Shown here: positions 1 to 9,186 of the stretch, in pieces
How positions within the stretch are numbered: position 1 is the first letter of the stretch
Layout of the letters: every line of letters begins with the position of its first letter
Assembly (NCBI RefSeq): GCF_016863255.1
Contig: NZ_BOON01000005.1
Location: 207,782-271,781, forward strand
Length of the DNA: 64,000 nt
From: Planosporangium mesophilum
GTDB lineage: Bacteria; Actinomycetota; Actinomycetes; Mycobacteriales; Micromonosporaceae
Direction of reading: 5' to 3'
Translations under genes and position numbers: made by a program
The notes under the pieces: generated by a model
Seen by the model: only the letters and a program-made list of their open reading frames with translations
What the model was told of the DNA's origin: nothing
Database searches by the model: none

Positions 1-96
1 GCGGCGGCCGATCTCCACGCCGACGGCGTAGGCCAGGTCGAGCCAGCGGCGGTCCAGCATGCTCGAGGAGGCGCAGAAGACGCCGACCGCCGCCAC
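1..96 (-). CDS. LOG-family Rossmann-fold protein, N-terminal 32 residues only (cut by window edge)
   Basis: Reading down from the GTG at 94-96, the frame begins VAAVGVFCASS and continues LDLAYAVGVEIGRR. This is the usual opening of LOG/TIGR00730-type proteins: a beta strand, a CxSS turn and a first helix. The stop of the larger LOG-family gene (97-99) abuts this start with no gap, so the two are probably co-transcribed. Family members bind AMP-type nucleotides, and some hydrolyse cytokinin riboside monophosphates. The catalytic motifs lie outside the window, so the function of this copy cannot be judged. Confidence 0.6.
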   Translation of the reverse strand, partial: MAAVGVFCASSSMLDRRWLDLAYAVGVEIGRR

Positions 97-993
97 CTAG
101 ATCTCCCCGTCGATGCGGGGCCCCCGCCGGTCGGTGGAGAGCCGCTCGGGGCTGCCGGCTTCCCGCTCGGCGGCGGCCGCGGCCTCCTGCTGCTCGGCGG
201 CGGCGCGGGCGAAGGCCGCCTGCTGCTCGGCGTTCAGCGCCACGTCGGCGTTGACGATGTGACTGACCGCCTCGTCGACGTCGTCGGTCAGGCAGATGAG
301 CTTGAGGTCCTCAGGACCGATCTTGCCCTCGACCGCCATCGTGTCCCGCATCCAGTCGATGAGGCCCTGCCAGTACCAGGTGCCCATGAGCACGACCGGG
401 AAGCGGGTGACCTTCTTCGTCTGCACCAGGGTGAGCGCCTCGAACATCTCGTCGAGGGTGCCGAAGCCGCCGGGCAGCACGACGAAGGCCTGCGCGTACT
501 TGACGAACATGGTCTTGCGCGCGAAGAAGTACCGGAAGTCGATGCCGACGTCGACCCAGTCGTTGAGCCCCTGCTCGAACGGCAGCTCGATGCCCAGCCC
601 GACGGAGAGCCCGCCGGCCTCGGCGCAGCCCTTGTTGGCCGCCTCCATCACGCCGGGGCCACCACCGGTGATCACCGCGTAGCCGGCCCGCGCGAGCGCC
701 GCGCCGAGCCGCTCGGCCAGCTCCCACTCACGGCTGTCGGGCTTGCTGCGCGCCGAGCCGAAGACGCTGACCGCGGGCGGCAGGTCGGCCAGTGTGTCGA
801 AGCCCTCCACGAACTCGCTGAGGATGCGCAGCGCCCGCCAGGCGTCCCGGGTCTTCCAGTCCGCCCGGCCCCAGGAGTCGAGCAACCGCTGGTCGGCGGT
901 GCTGAGGGGGATGGCTTCGCGCCGGAGCGTCACAGCGCCCCGATGCCGCTCGGGCAGCCGCCTGCCCCTGCCGTTGACATTGCCGTTGGCCAT
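97..993 (-). CDS. TIGR00730-type LOG-family Rossmann-fold protein
   Basis: A 298-residue protein with a roughly 70-residue N-terminal extension before the Rossmann core. Visible motifs are SVFGSAR (about 76-82), the nucleotide loop GGGPGVMEAANKG (about 110-122) and PGGFGTLDE (about 174-182), the PGGxGTxxE signature of LOG phosphoribohydrolases. The last 50 residues are Ala/Glu-rich and probably helical. Family knowledge suggests hydrolysis of N6-substituted AMP to the free base and ribose 5-phosphate, but the physiological substrate in actinomycetes is uncertain. I start at the ATG at 991-993; the open frame further upstream runs antisense through dapE and has no matching motif. Confidence 0.85.
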   Translation of the reverse strand: MANGNVNGRGRRLPERHRGAVTLRREAIPLSTADQRLLDSWGRADWKTRDAWRALRILSEFVEGFDTLADLPPAVSVFGSARSKPDSREWELAERLGAALARAGYAVITGGGPGVMEAANKGCAEAGGLSVGLGIELPFEQGLNDWVDVGIDFRYFFARKTMFVKYAQAFVVLPGGFGTLDEMFEALTLVQTKKVTRFPVVLMGTWYWQGLIDWMRDTMAVEGKIGPEDLKLICLTDDVDEAVSHIVNADVALNAEQQAAFARAAAEQQEAAAAAEREAGSPERLSTDRRGPRIDGEI

Positions 994-1031
994 CCGACCA
1001 CGGTAATCGACTGCGTCACGGTAAGGGCCGG

Positions 1032-2093
1032 TTAGGCTGCCAGCCACCGCCGGAGCGTCGCCGCGCCGGCCCGGATCTTGGAGATCTCGACGTGCTCCTC
1101 CGGCTTGTGCGCCAGGTTGGGGTCGCCGGGGCCGAAGTTCAGCGCGGGTACCCCCGCCGCCGCGAACCGGGCCACGTCGGTCCAGCCCAGCTTGGCCTGC
1201 GGTGGCTGGCCGACCACGTCGAGGAACTCCTTGGCGATCGCGCCGTCCAGGCCGGGCATCGCGGCCGGCGCCGAGTCGGTGATCTCCACCTCGAAGTCGG
1301 GGAACAGGCCGCGTACGTGGGCCGCCGCCTCGGCCTCGGTACGGTCCGGGGCGAACCGGTAGTTGATCTCGACCCGGCACTCGTCCGGGATCACGTTGCC
1401 GGCGACGCCGCCACTGATGCGTACCGCGTTGAGCCCCTCCCGGTACGTGCAGCCGTCGATCGTCACCGTGCGCGGCTGGTACGCGCCCAGCGTCGTCATG
1501 ATCGCGCCGGCGGCGTGGATCGCGTTGACGCCCAGCCACGACCGCGCCGCGTGGGCGCGCTGCCCGGTCGCGGTGACCACGGCCCGCATGGTCCCCTGGC
1601 AACCCGCCTCGACCAGCCCGTACGTGGGTTCGAGCAGGATCGCGAAGTCGGCCGCGAGCTTGTCCGGGTGGGTACGGGCCAGCACGTTGAGCCCGTTGCG
1701 CTCGGCCTCCACCTCCTCGCAGTCGTAGAAGAGGTACGTCACGTCGTAGCGCGGCTCGGCCACCGTCGCGGCCAGGTGCAGGGCGAGGGCGGCACCGGAC
1801 TTCATGTCCGAGGTGCCGCAGCCGTGGATCAGGTCGCCCTCGGCTCTCGACGGCAGGTTGCCCGCGACCGGCACGGTGTCGAGGTGGCCGGCGAGCACGA
1901 CCCGCTGCGGGCGGCCCAGCGCGGTGCTGGCGAGCACGACGTTGCCGTGGCGCTCGACGCTCAGGTGCGGCGCGCCGCGCAGCGCCGCCTCGACCTGGTC
2001 GGCGAGGGCCGCCTCGTTGCCGGACACGGACTCGACGTCGACCAGGGCGCGGGTCAGTTCGACCGGGTCGGCCAGGATCTCAGGGCTCAGCAC
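1032..2093 (-). CDS. dapE: Succinyl-diaminopimelate desuccinylase
   Basis: A 353-residue M20 metallopeptidase-family enzyme that hydrolyses N-succinyl-LL-diaminopimelate to LL-diaminopimelate and succinate in lysine and peptidoglycan synthesis. The di-zinc pattern is visible: GHLDTV (His70, Asp72), GTSDMKSG (bridging Asp97) and DCEEVE (general-base and metal Glu at about 126-127). The C-terminal HKPEEH supplies another metal ligand. The GTG at 2091-2093 is chosen because a TAGGGT -10 box lies 7 nt upstream, which fits a leaderless transcript; an ATG further out (2162) has no support. It is divergent from dapD, the enzyme two steps earlier in the pathway. Confidence 0.92.
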   Translation of the reverse strand: MLSPEILADPVELTRALVDVESVSGNEAALADQVEAALRGAPHLSVERHGNVVLASTALGRPQRVVLAGHLDTVPVAGNLPSRAEGDLIHGCGTSDMKSGAALALHLAATVAEPRYDVTYLFYDCEEVEAERNGLNVLARTHPDKLAADFAILLEPTYGLVEAGCQGTMRAVVTATGQRAHAARSWLGVNAIHAAGAIMTTLGAYQPRTVTIDGCTYREGLNAVRISGGVAGNVIPDECRVEINYRFAPDRTEAEAAAHVRGLFPDFEVEITDSAPAAMPGLDGAIAKEFLDVVGQPPQAKLGWTDVARFAAAGVPALNFGPGDPNLAHKPEEHVEISKIRAGAATLRRWLAA

Positions 2094-2100
2094 GGCCCCG

Positions 2101-2106
2101 ACCCTA
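2101..2106 (-). promoter_or_regulatory. -10 box of a probable leaderless dapE promoter
   Basis: On the minus strand TAGGGT is followed by 7 nt and the dapE GTG. This TANNNT spacing places the transcription start at or next to the start codon. No Shine-Dalgarno sequence precedes this GTG. The -35 region is not recognisable. Confidence 0.5.
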
Positions 2107-2200
2107 CCGTCCGGCGCGGGGCCCGACGCGATAGCGTGACAGGCCGTGAGGGAGCGCGGCACCGGGGGCCGACGCTCGAGCGAGCGAACCGGGAGACACC

Positions 2201-3166
2201 GTGAGTAGCGATTCGCCCGCCTGGGGCCTGGGACTTGCCACCGTCACCGCCGAGGGGCAGGTGCTCGACACCTGGTACCCGACCGGAAAGCTGGGGTTCG
2301 GCACCCCCGACGTGGACGCGAAGGCCGGTGAGCCGCTGCCGGTGGCCGAGCTGTTCGACTCGTCGGTGGCCGAGTCCGGCCCGATCCCCGGCCTCCGTAC
2401 GGCCGCCGTCCTCACCATGATCGGCTCGCTGGCCGACCCGCCGAAGGACACCTACGACGTGTACCTTCGCCTGCACCTGCTGTCCCACCGCCTGATCAAG
2501 CCGCACCAGGCCAACCTCGACGGCATCTTCGGGCTGCTCGCGAACGTCGCATGGACCTCGGCCGGGCCCTGCCCGCCGGACCGGGTGGACGAGCTGCAAT
2601 GGGCGCTGCGGGGGCGCGGCGAGCGGCTCGCGGTGTACGGCATCGACAAGTTCCCGCGGATGGTCGACTACGTGACCCCGGGCGGCGTGCGCATCGCCGA
2701 CGCCGACCGGGTACGGCTGGGCGCCCACCTCGCCAGCGGTACCACGGTCATGCACGAGGGCTTCGTCAACTTCAACGCCGGTACCCTCGGCTCCTCCATG
2801 GTCGAGGGGCGCATCTCGGCCGGGGTGGTGGTGGGTGACGGCACCGACATCGGCGGCGGCGCCTCGATCATGGGCACCCTCTCCGGCGGCGGCACAGAGG
2901 TCATCTCGCTCGGCGAGCGCTGCCTGATCGGCGCGAACGGCGGCATCGGCATCTCGCTCGGGGACGACTGCGTGGTCGAGGCCGGCACGTACGTCACCGC
3001 CGGCTCGAAGGTGAAGCTCCCGTCCGCCGAGGTCGTCAAGGCGCGCGAGCTGTCCGGCCAGAACGGCCTGCTGTTCCTGCGCAACTCGATCACGGGCGCG
3101 CTGGAGGTACGGCCGCGCACCGGCCGGGGTATCGAGCTCAACGCCGCGCTGCACGCCAACGACTGA
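2201..3166 (+). CDS. dapD: 2,3,4,5-tetrahydropyridine-2,6-dicarboxylate N-succinyltransferase
   Basis: A 321-residue enzyme that transfers succinyl from succinyl-CoA to tetrahydrodipicolinate in the succinylase branch of lysine/meso-DAP synthesis. The C-terminal half (about 165-290) shows irregular hexapeptide repeats rich in G, V and I (for example [13 protein letters not shown] and [13 protein letters not shown]) that form a left-handed beta helix. The N-terminal part matches the long actinobacterial DapD type. A GGGAGA-like ribosome site sits just before the GTG start. The active enzyme is a trimer with active sites between subunits. Confidence 0.93.
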   Translation: MSSDSPAWGLGLATVTAEGQVLDTWYPTGKLGFGTPDVDAKAGEPLPVAELFDSSVAESGPIPGLRTAAVLTMIGSLADPPKDTYDVYLRLHLLSHRLIKPHQANLDGIFGLLANVAWTSAGPCPPDRVDELQWALRGRGERLAVYGIDKFPRMVDYVTPGGVRIADADRVRLGAHLASGTTVMHEGFVNFNAGTLGSSMVEGRISAGVVVGDGTDIGGGASIMGTLSGGGTEVISLGERCLIGANGGIGISLGDDCVVEAGTYVTAGSKVKLPSAEVVKARELSGQNGLLFLRNSITGALEVRPRTGRGIELNAALHAND

Positions 3167-3179
3167 GGCTCGGCGACAG

Positions 3180-3590
3180 CTACGCCGGGTGGTGCTTCTC
3201 CTGGAGCCGGGCCACCGCCCAGAGGTCGGACAGGGCCACGGCCAGGTCGAGCTGCTCCGGGCACAGCCGCGCCTCGGCCGGGTCGACCGGGGGCACCGCG
3301 GTGTCCTCGCTGCCCTCGCCCATCGGCCCGCGCGGGGCGCAGCCCCACGGCAGGATGCCGCTGATCCACGGGTAGATGTAGATGTGACGGGGCGGCGGCT
3401 CGGCCGGCGGCTCGGGGTGCAGCGCGTGGAAGTCGCGGGGCGGCCGCGGCGGTTCGGCTCTGGTCACCGGGCGGGGCACGGCCGCCACGGCCGCCCGGCC
3501 CAGGCCTTCCATGAAGTCGTCCACGATGTTCCACCGGGGTACCGCGATGTCCTCCGCCGTCACCCGCGGCCGTCGTCTCGGTCTGGTCAT
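3180..3590 (-). CDS. Hypothetical Pro-rich protein
   Basis: A 136-residue soluble protein of unknown function. It has an Arg-rich N-terminus, a Pro/Arg-rich middle (about 40-75), and an aromatic core around residues 78-95 (HIYIYPWISGILPWG). There is no signal peptide or membrane helix. It converges on dapD with 13 bp between the stops and is divergent from tyrA. Codon use matches its neighbours, which supports a real gene, but I recognise no domain. Confidence 0.6.
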   Translation of the reverse strand: MTRPRRRPRVTAEDIAVPRWNIVDDFMEGLGRAAVAAVPRPVTRAEPPRPPRDFHALHPEPPAEPPPRHIYIYPWISGILPWGCAPRGPMGEGSEDTAVPPVDPAEARLCPEQLDLAVALSDLWAVARLQEKHHPA

Positions 3591-3710
3591 CGCCGCCTCC
3601 AGTGGTGCGTCGCCAGCCCGGTATTACCCGAGGTTACGCCTGGTATGCCGCAGGGCCGCCGGCCGGTTTCACCGATAGCCGCGCGAGGCGGACGGCGCGG
3701 GCGGGTACCG

Positions 3711-3716
3711 TAACCT
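3711..3716 (+). promoter_or_regulatory. -10 box of a probable leaderless tyrA promoter
   Basis: TAACCT lies 6 nt before the tyrA ATG and no ribosome-binding site is visible. The arrangement matches TANNNT-N6/7-start seen at several other genes in the window. Confidence 0.45.
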
Positions 3717-3722
3717 ACTCGC

Positions 3723-4748
3723 ATGGTGGATAAGCACCCGGCGGAGCTGCGGGTGGCGGTGCTGGGCACCGGACTGATCGGCGGCTCGGTCCTGCTCCGG
3801 CTGCGGCAACAGGGCTTCGACGTCGCCGGCTGGGACCCGGACCCGCGTGCCTTGTCTTACGCCCGCACGCACGACATCGCGTTCTTCGAGCACCTCGCCG
3901 ACGCCGTCGCCGACCGGGACGTGGTGTTCCTCGGCGGCCCCCTGTCCACCCTGCCCGACACCCTGGCCGAGGTCGTCAAGCACACCGACCCCACCTGCGT
4001 CATCACCGACGTGGGGAGCGTCAAGGCGCCGATCGCCCGGTACACCCGGGAGAACGGGTGGTCGCACCGGTTCGTACCCGGTCACCCGATGGCCGGCAGC
4101 GAGCACTCCGGGCTGGGCTCCGCGAACCCGGTGCTCTTCAACGACGCGGCCTGGGTGCTGTGCACCGAACCGGACACACCACTGGAGCCGTTCCGCCTGC
4201 TCACAGCCCTGATCACGACCGCGCTCCAGGCGCGGGTCGTACCCCTGGAGCCGTCGCCGCACGACGCGGTCGTCGCGCTCTCCTCGCACATCCCGCACCT
4301 GCTGGCCGGCAGCCTGGCCGGCTCCGTCGCCCGCTCGCAGGTGCGGCAGGGCGTACTGAGCCTGGCCGCGGGGAGCTTCCGGGACGGTACCCGGGTGGCG
4401 GGCACGCCGAGCGCCCGTACCGTCGACATGCTGGTGCACAACCGGGAGGCGATCACCCGGAGCGTCACCCTGGTCCAGAGGTTCCTCGCCGAACTCGTCG
4501 ACGCCCTCGAACGGACCGACGTCGCGGCCCTCACCTCGGCCTTCGAGGAGGGCCGCGGGCTGCGCCTGGCGTTGGGGGACCCGACGACACGGACGATCAC
4601 CGAGCGGTTCCCCGTCGAGGGCGACCCGGCGGCCGAGTTCGACTTCCTGGTGCGGCTGGGCGCCGAGGGCGGCCACCTCACCTCGTGCGTGGTGGAGGAC
4701 TCGACGGTGGTCTACACCGCGTGCCGACCTACTTCGCCAGGCGGGTGA
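3723..4748 (+). CDS. tyrA: Prephenate dehydrogenase
   Basis: A 341-residue NAD(P)-dependent enzyme of tyrosine synthesis that oxidatively decarboxylates prephenate to 4-hydroxyphenylpyruvate. The N-terminal Rossmann motif GTGLIGGS is at about 17-24. ITDVGSVKAPI (about 99-109) and the substrate loop GHPMAGSEHSG (about 120-130) are diagnostic of the TyrA family. The C-terminal half is the helical dimerisation domain. The last 40 residues may include a short regulatory tail, but no clear ACT domain is seen. Its end overlaps the end of the convergent dapC by 20 bp. Confidence 0.92.
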   Translation: MVDKHPAELRVAVLGTGLIGGSVLLRLRQQGFDVAGWDPDPRALSYARTHDIAFFEHLADAVADRDVVFLGGPLSTLPDTLAEVVKHTDPTCVITDVGSVKAPIARYTRENGWSHRFVPGHPMAGSEHSGLGSANPVLFNDAAWVLCTEPDTPLEPFRLLTALITTALQARVVPLEPSPHDAVVALSSHIPHLLAGSLAGSVARSQVRQGVLSLAAGSFRDGTRVAGTPSARTVDMLVHNREAITRSVTLVQRFLAELVDALERTDVAALTSAFEEGRGLRLALGDPTTRTITERFPVEGDPAAEFDFLVRLGAEGGHLTSCVVEDSTVVYTACRPTSPGG

Positions 4749-5880
4749 CCGCCGCGTCGACGCGCTCGTCGGACGCGGTGAGCGCGACCCGGACGTACCG
4801 GGAACCGGCCGGCCCGTAGAAGTCGCCGGGCGCCACGAGGATGCCGCGCTCCGCGAGCCAGTCCACGGTGGCCCAGCCGTCCTCGCCGCGGGTGCACCAC
4901 AGGTACAGCCCCGCCTCCGAGTGTTCGATCGTGAACCCGGCGGCGGTCAGCGCCTCCCGGAGCAGCTCACGGCGGCGCCGGTACCGTTCCCGCTGCTCCT
5001 CGGCGTGCGCCTCGTCACCGAGCGCGGCGATCATGGCCGCCTGCACCGGCGCGGGCACGATCATGCCCGCGTGCTTGCGGACCGCCAGCAGCTCACGGAC
5101 CAGGGCCGGGTCCCCCGCCACGAAACCCGCCCGGTAGCCGGCCAGGTTCGAGCGCTTGGACAGCGAGTGCACGGCCAGCACGCCGGACAGGTCCCCGTCG
5201 CACACCGAGAGGATCGAGACCGGCGAGGAGTCCCACGGCAGCGGCAGGTAGCACTCGTCGCTGGCCACCACGGCGCCGCGCTCGCGCGCCCAGTCGACCA
5301 CCTTGCGCAGGTGCTCGGGGGGCAGCACCTTGCCCGTCGGGTTGGCCGGCGAGTTGACCCAGACCAGCTTCACCGGGGCCGGCCCCACCGACAGCAGCGA
5401 GTCCGAGCGCACCACGGTCGCGCCGGCGAGCCTGGCGCCGACCTCGTACGTCGGGTAGCACACCGACGGGATCACCACCACGTCGCCGGGGCCGAGGCCC
5501 AGCAGCGTCGGCAGCCAGGCCACGAACTCCTTGGAGCCGATCGTCGGCAGTACCTCGAACCCGTCGGCTACCCCGCACGAGCGCGACACCCAGTCGGAGA
5601 TCGCGGCCCGCAGCTGCGGCGAGCCGGCGGTCAACGGATAGCCGGGGGCGTCCGAGGCCTCCGCCAGCGCCGCGCGTACCAGCGGCGGCACCGGATCGAC
5701 CGGGGTACCCATGGAAAGGTCGACCAGCCCGTCGGGGTGCGCGGCAGCCCGCGCCTTGGCGGGCGCCAACCGGTCCCACGGGAAGTCGGGCAGCCGGGCG
5801 GACAGGCCCGCGGGGCGCTCCGGGGCAGCCCACGGGCCGGACCGTTCCTGCGAGCGGTCCGGCCCGGTTGGCCTCGACAT
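4729..5880 (-). CDS. dapC: Succinyldiaminopimelate transaminase
   Basis: A 383-residue class I/II PLP aminotransferase that makes N-succinyl-LL-diaminopimelate from the keto precursor. PLP contacts are visible: NPTGK (Asn180), SDECY (Asp208) and the Schiff-base lysine in SLSKRSNLAG (Lys242), with a substrate-binding Arg at about 250. Direct linkage to the upstream ferredoxin gene fdxA (5 bp gap) is the conserved actinobacterial arrangement and favours DapC over other aminotransferases. Start at the ATG at 5878-5880. Confidence 0.9.
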   Translation of the reverse strand: MSRPTGPDRSQERSGPWAAPERPAGLSARLPDFPWDRLAPAKARAAAHPDGLVDLSMGTPVDPVPPLVRAALAEASDAPGYPLTAGSPQLRAAISDWVSRSCGVADGFEVLPTIGSKEFVAWLPTLLGLGPGDVVVIPSVCYPTYEVGARLAGATVVRSDSLLSVGPAPVKLVWVNSPANPTGKVLPPEHLRKVVDWARERGAVVASDECYLPLPWDSSPVSILSVCDGDLSGVLAVHSLSKRSNLAGYRAGFVAGDPALVRELLAVRKHAGMIVPAPVQAAMIAALGDEAHAEEQRERYRRRRELLREALTAAGFTIEHSEAGLYLWCTRGEDGWATVDWLAERGILVAPGDFYGPAGSRYVRVALTASDERVDAAVTRLAK

Positions 5881-5885
5881 CGTCG

Positions 5886-6212
5886 TCAGTGCTCGGTCGC
5901 CCGCGGCGGCTGGGCCGCGACGAAGGAAGCGTCCTTCTCGATCTTGCCGACCTTGGACGCGCCACCGGGAGAGCCGAGGTCCTCGAAGAACTCGTAGTTC
6001 GCTCCGGTGTAGTCCTTCCACTGCTCCGGCACGTCGTCCTCGTAGAAGATGGCCTCCACCGGGCAGACGGGCTCACACGCTCCGCAGTCGACGCACTCGT
6101 CCGGGTGGATGTAGAGCATCCGGTTGCCCTCGTAGATGCAGTCGACGGGGCACTCCTCGATGCACGCCTTGTCGAGCAGGTCGACGCACGGCTCGGCGAT
6201 GATGTAGGTCAC
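5886..6212 (-). CDS. fdxA: Seven-iron ferredoxin
   Basis: A 108-residue electron carrier. Cysteines at about 9, 17, 21, 25, 40, 43, 46 and 50 give the pattern of FdxA-type proteins with one [3Fe-4S] and one [4Fe-4S] cluster (ACIEECPVDC and CVDCGACEPVC). The acidic C-terminal half has no further cysteines, as is usual for the group. A GGAGGG ribosome site lies upstream of the GTG start. It leads a two-gene unit with dapC. Its redox partner is unknown; an FNR-like reductase at 50309-51277 is a possible donor. Confidence 0.93.
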   Translation of the reverse strand: MTYIIAEPCVDLLDKACIEECPVDCIYEGNRMLYIHPDECVDCGACEPVCPVEAIFYEDDVPEQWKDYTGANYEFFEDLGSPGGASKVGKIEKDASFVAAQPPRATEH

Positions 6213-6297
6213 GGCTCGTCCCTCCACTGAACTCGCCGCACCGGCACCCGGTCGCGGCGCGTACGAGCCTAGTATCCCGCCCGGGAGGTGGTCGAAC

Positions 6298-7245
6298 GTG
6301 CTGGGGCCACATGATGTCGGGCACCGGGTCGTGGTGCGTCGCCGGGCCGGTTTTCGTGCCGAACGCCAGGTTTTCTCCGACGTTCTCGGCGAACTAGTTG
6401 ATCTCACCGAGACCGATCTCACAGTCCGTACCGTGGAACGGCTCATCCGGGTGCCGCGCGGTGAGATCACCCACGCGAAGCGGGTACCGGACCGGCGGCG
6501 GCCGAGCGCCACGGAGGCGCTCGAACGGGTCGCGGCGGCCGGCTGGCCCGCGCCGGAGCAGGCGCAACTGGGCGAGTGGCTGCTGCGGGCCGGTGGCGGC
6601 TGGACCGCCCGCGCCAACTCCGCCCTCCCGATCGGCGACCCCGGCCGTACGCTGCACGACGCCGTGGACGCCGTGGAGGCGTGGTACCGCGCCCGGGGCC
6701 TGCCACCCAAGATCACCGTTGCGGAGCCGGTCGGCGGCCGGGTCACCGCCGAGATCACCCGGCGCGGCTGGCGGCCGGCGCCGCCGACGCTGGTACAGAC
6801 CGCCGCGCTGCCCGACGTGGTCGCTTCAACGAGCGCGGCTGACGACGTGCGGCTCGACACCACTCCCCCGCCCGGCTGGTTCACCGCGGTCGCCGGGCAC
6901 AAGGGGTCGCTGCCGGAGACCGCGCGCGGCATCCTCACCGGCGTGCCGGTGGCCCGCTACGCCGGGATGTACACCGCCGACGGCGAGCCGGTCGCGGTCG
7001 GCCGGGGCGTGATCGCGGGCGGACCCTGGCTGGGCATCTCGCTGGTCTCCGTCGACCCCGCGTACCGGCGTCGCGGGCTGGGCCGGGCGGTCGTCGGCAC
7101 GCTCGCCCGGTGGGCCGTCGCGGCCGGGGCGACGTACGCGTACCTGCAGGTCGAGGAGCACAACGAGGCGGCGGTGGCGATGTACGCCGGACTCGGCTTC
7201 AGCGCCCACCACGCGTACGCGACCTGGACCGCGCCCGCCCCGTGA
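6298..7245 (+). CDS. GNAT-family N-acetyltransferase with N-terminal accessory domain
   Basis: A 315-residue protein. The first 65 residues (GHRVVVRRRAG onward) resemble the small beta-barrel found before some actinobacterial acetyltransferases, such as the Rv0428c type. The middle resembles a degenerate first GNAT lobe. The C-terminal 130 residues contain the acetyl-CoA loop VDPAYRRRGLGRAVV (about 253-267) and the typical NEAAVAMYAGLGF end. The substrate is unknown. A GGGAGGTGG ribosome site precedes the GTG start. It is divergent from fdxA with 85 bp between them. Confidence 0.82.
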   Translation: MLGPHDVGHRVVVRRRAGFRAERQVFSDVLGELVDLTETDLTVRTVERLIRVPRGEITHAKRVPDRRRPSATEALERVAAAGWPAPEQAQLGEWLLRAGGGWTARANSALPIGDPGRTLHDAVDAVEAWYRARGLPPKITVAEPVGGRVTAEITRRGWRPAPPTLVQTAALPDVVASTSAADDVRLDTTPPPGWFTAVAGHKGSLPETARGILTGVPVARYAGMYTADGEPVAVGRGVIAGGPWLGISLVSVDPAYRRRGLGRAVVGTLARWAVAAGATYAYLQVEEHNEAAVAMYAGLGFSAHHAYATWTAPAP

Positions 7246-7255
7246 CCCCGCGAAA

Positions 7256-7717
7256 TTACCGGCGCACGACCCGGCGGGGCTTGGACCGCAACTGATCGGC
7301 GTACCGCTTCCAGGACTGCGACTTGTAGTCCTGCCCCAGCGCCATCACCACGAGCACGCCGAATACCGCGCCGCCGGCCGCCAGCACCAGGAAGTACAGG
7401 ATCTGGTTGATGAAGAAGTCGACGCCGTCCTTGAGCGGGGTCGTACCCACCAGCAGCGGACCGAGCAGCACCGACAGCAGACAGGCCGCGAGCGCGGCGG
7501 GCGCCAGGTCGCCGACCACCCGCGACATCGGGTACCGGCGGGCCCACCAGAACGCCGCGCCGGCCATCACGACGGCGACCGTGATCAGCGCGACCACGCC
7601 GATCCGCGTGGTGAACCGGTCACCGGAGCCGGTGAGCTTGACCACCCACCGGGCGACGACGTTCGTCGCGAAGATCTCGCCGCCGAGAATCCCGACCGGC
7701 AACCACCGTTGCTTCAC
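7256..7717 (-). CDS. Small integral membrane protein, unknown function
   Basis: A 153-residue protein with about four hydrophobic helices: a first one before residue 30, then roughly 45-63, 78-98 and 108-128. It ends in a basic tail (RSKPRRVVRR) likely on the cytoplasmic side. The GTG at 7715-7717 is chosen because GGGAGG lies 5 nt upstream; a longer frame to 7801 lacks this. It converges on the GNAT gene with a 10 bp gap. I do not recognise the family. Confidence 0.65.
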   Translation of the reverse strand: MKQRWLPVGILGGEIFATNVVARWVVKLTGSGDRFTTRIGVVALITVAVVMAGAAFWWARRYPMSRVVGDLAPAALAACLLSVLLGPLLVGTTPLKDGVDFFINQILYFLVLAAGGAVFGVLVVMALGQDYKSQSWKRYADQLRSKPRRVVRR

Positions 7718-7824
7718 CGATGCCTCCCGTGCCCGTATGCCGTAGCGATACGGCAGCCACTTTTCCGCAGCATCTAATACCGGACGGTCACCGTCCAGCA
7801 CAAGAACCTGTGAGTATCCCGTGA

Positions 7825-8280
7825 CTAGGCTGGACGCCGCAGCGACCGCATGGTCAGCCAGTAGGCCGTCACGGCGAAGCTCACCGGGCCGGCGAGCATG
7901 GTCACCAGGGCGACCCAGTTGTTGGCGGTCAGGATCGCGTCACCCTCGGCGCGTTTGCTGGCGGCGAGCACGATCGGCACCGTCCAGGCGGCGAACGGGG
8001 CCAGCACGGCGAGGGGCTTGCCGGTCACCGAGTGCGTGAACCAGGCCAGCGCGGCGTTGCCCGCGATCGCGAGGAGCAGCGCCACCGGCACCCGGACGGA
8101 GTGCGCGTGCCCGCCGCTGCTCCAGTGCAGGGCCAGCGGGGTCAGGAACGCCTCCCAGACCGCCGAGACGAAGGCGAGCGCCGTCGCGACCAGAGCGCCG
8201 ACCCAGGCCAGCCAGGCCGGGCCGGGACCCGCAGGCGGAGCCGGAGCGGTCTCGACGGGCAGCCCGGTGTTCATGATCAC
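7825..8280 (-). CDS. Conserved membrane protein linked to mshB
   Basis: A 151-residue protein with a Pro-rich N-terminal 20 residues and four predicted transmembrane helices (about 24-45, 63-82, 90-108 and 119-140). Its start (GTG at 8280, or ATG two codons later) overlaps the mshB stop, so translation is probably coupled. A small membrane protein beside mshB is a recurrent actinobacterial arrangement (Rv1171 next to Rv1170 in Mycobacterium tuberculosis). No enzymatic motif is visible. Confidence 0.75.
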   Translation of the reverse strand: MIMNTGLPVETAPAPPAGPGPAWLAWVGALVATALAFVSAVWEAFLTPLALHWSSGGHAHSVRVPVALLLAIAGNAALAWFTHSVTGKPLAVLAPFAAWTVPIVLAASKRAEGDAILTANNWVALVTMLAGPVSFAVTAYWLTMRSLRRPA

Positions 8281-9179
8281 GCCGATGCTGCCGCGGCAGG
8301 CGTCGCGCCGGCGGACGCCGTGTCCAGGCCGGCGAACAGGTCGTCCTCCCAGCCGTACTCGCCGCTGCCGGACCCCTTCTCCCCCACCGCCAGCCGGTAG
8401 TGCTCCACCCCCAGGGCCCCGCTGCCGAAGTTGCCGGCGATGGCGAACAGCCAGGACGTCGGCGGGATCTGGGTGGCGTGGGCCTCGATCGCGGCGAGCT
8501 TCGCGTCGGCGTGCTTCTGCCCGTCCACGCAGGCGGCGATCTCGGATTCGGGGCTGCCGAACGGCAGGTCGTCGGCGTTGGAGACGCCGCCGAACGGGTT
8601 GTCACTGGACTCGGCGAACTGCGCCATCCCGGCGGCGAGGACGCTGCGCGGCACGGCGGTCCAGTACACCTTGCGCGGCGCGAGATCACCTGCCATTTCG
8701 ACCGCCCGCATCGCGACCCGGTGCGCCTGGATGTGGTCCGGGTGGCCGTAGAAGCCGTTGGGGTCGTACGTGACCAGCACCTGCGGGCGCACCTCGCGGA
8801 TGATCTCGAGCAGCAGGCCGGCCGCCTCGTCGAGATCGGCGCCCCAGAACGCGCGGGGGTGGTCGTTGGTGGGCAGGCCCATCATCCCGGAGTCCCGGAA
8901 CCGGCCCGCGCCGCCGAGGAACCGGTGGTCGGTCACGCCGAGGGCCCGGCAGGCGGCGTCCAGCTCCGCGATCCGGTACCCGCCGAGCTGGTCGGCCTGG
9001 TCGGCGGCGAGCCCGGACAGTGCCGGCACGTGGATCTCGCCCTCCTCGCCCAGGGTGCAGGTGACGAGCGTGACGTGCGCCCCGGCCGCGGCGTAGTGGG
9101 CCATCGTCGCCCCGGTACCGATCGTCTCGTCGTCGGGGTGGGCGTGCACGAACATGATCCGCCGATCAGGGATGCTCAC
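8277..9179 (-). CDS. mshB: N-acetyl-1-D-myo-inositol-2-amino-2-deoxy-alpha-D-glucopyranoside deacetylase
   Basis: A 300-residue zinc deacetylase of mycothiol biosynthesis that converts GlcNAc-inositol to GlcN-inositol. The LmbE-family zinc site is complete: AHPDDE (His14, Asp16/17) and GHPDHIQAH (His146, Asp148, His149). The size and the [11 protein letters not shown] segment favour MshB over mycothiol-conjugate amidase, although the two are paralogous. The GTG start at 9177-9179 is preceded 7 nt upstream by TACAGT, again suggesting a leaderless mRNA. Confidence 0.9.
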   Translation of the reverse strand: MSIPDRRIMFVHAHPDDETIGTGATMAHYAAAGAHVTLVTCTLGEEGEIHVPALSGLAADQADQLGGYRIAELDAACRALGVTDHRFLGGAGRFRDSGMMGLPTNDHPRAFWGADLDEAAGLLLEIIREVRPQVLVTYDPNGFYGHPDHIQAHRVAMRAVEMAGDLAPRKVYWTAVPRSVLAAGMAQFAESSDNPFGGVSNADDLPFGSPESEIAACVDGQKHADAKLAAIEAHATQIPPTSWLFAIAGNFGSGALGVEHYRLAVGEKGSGSGEYGWEDDLFAGLDTASAGATPAAAASA

Positions 9180-9186
9180 GCAGGCA

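Noticed and set aside
1092..2204. Long open frame on the plus strand opposite dapE
   Set aside because: It is rich in Arg, Gly and Val with no motif, and is an antisense shadow produced by high GC in the third codon position. The same applies to many other long frames opposite real genes.
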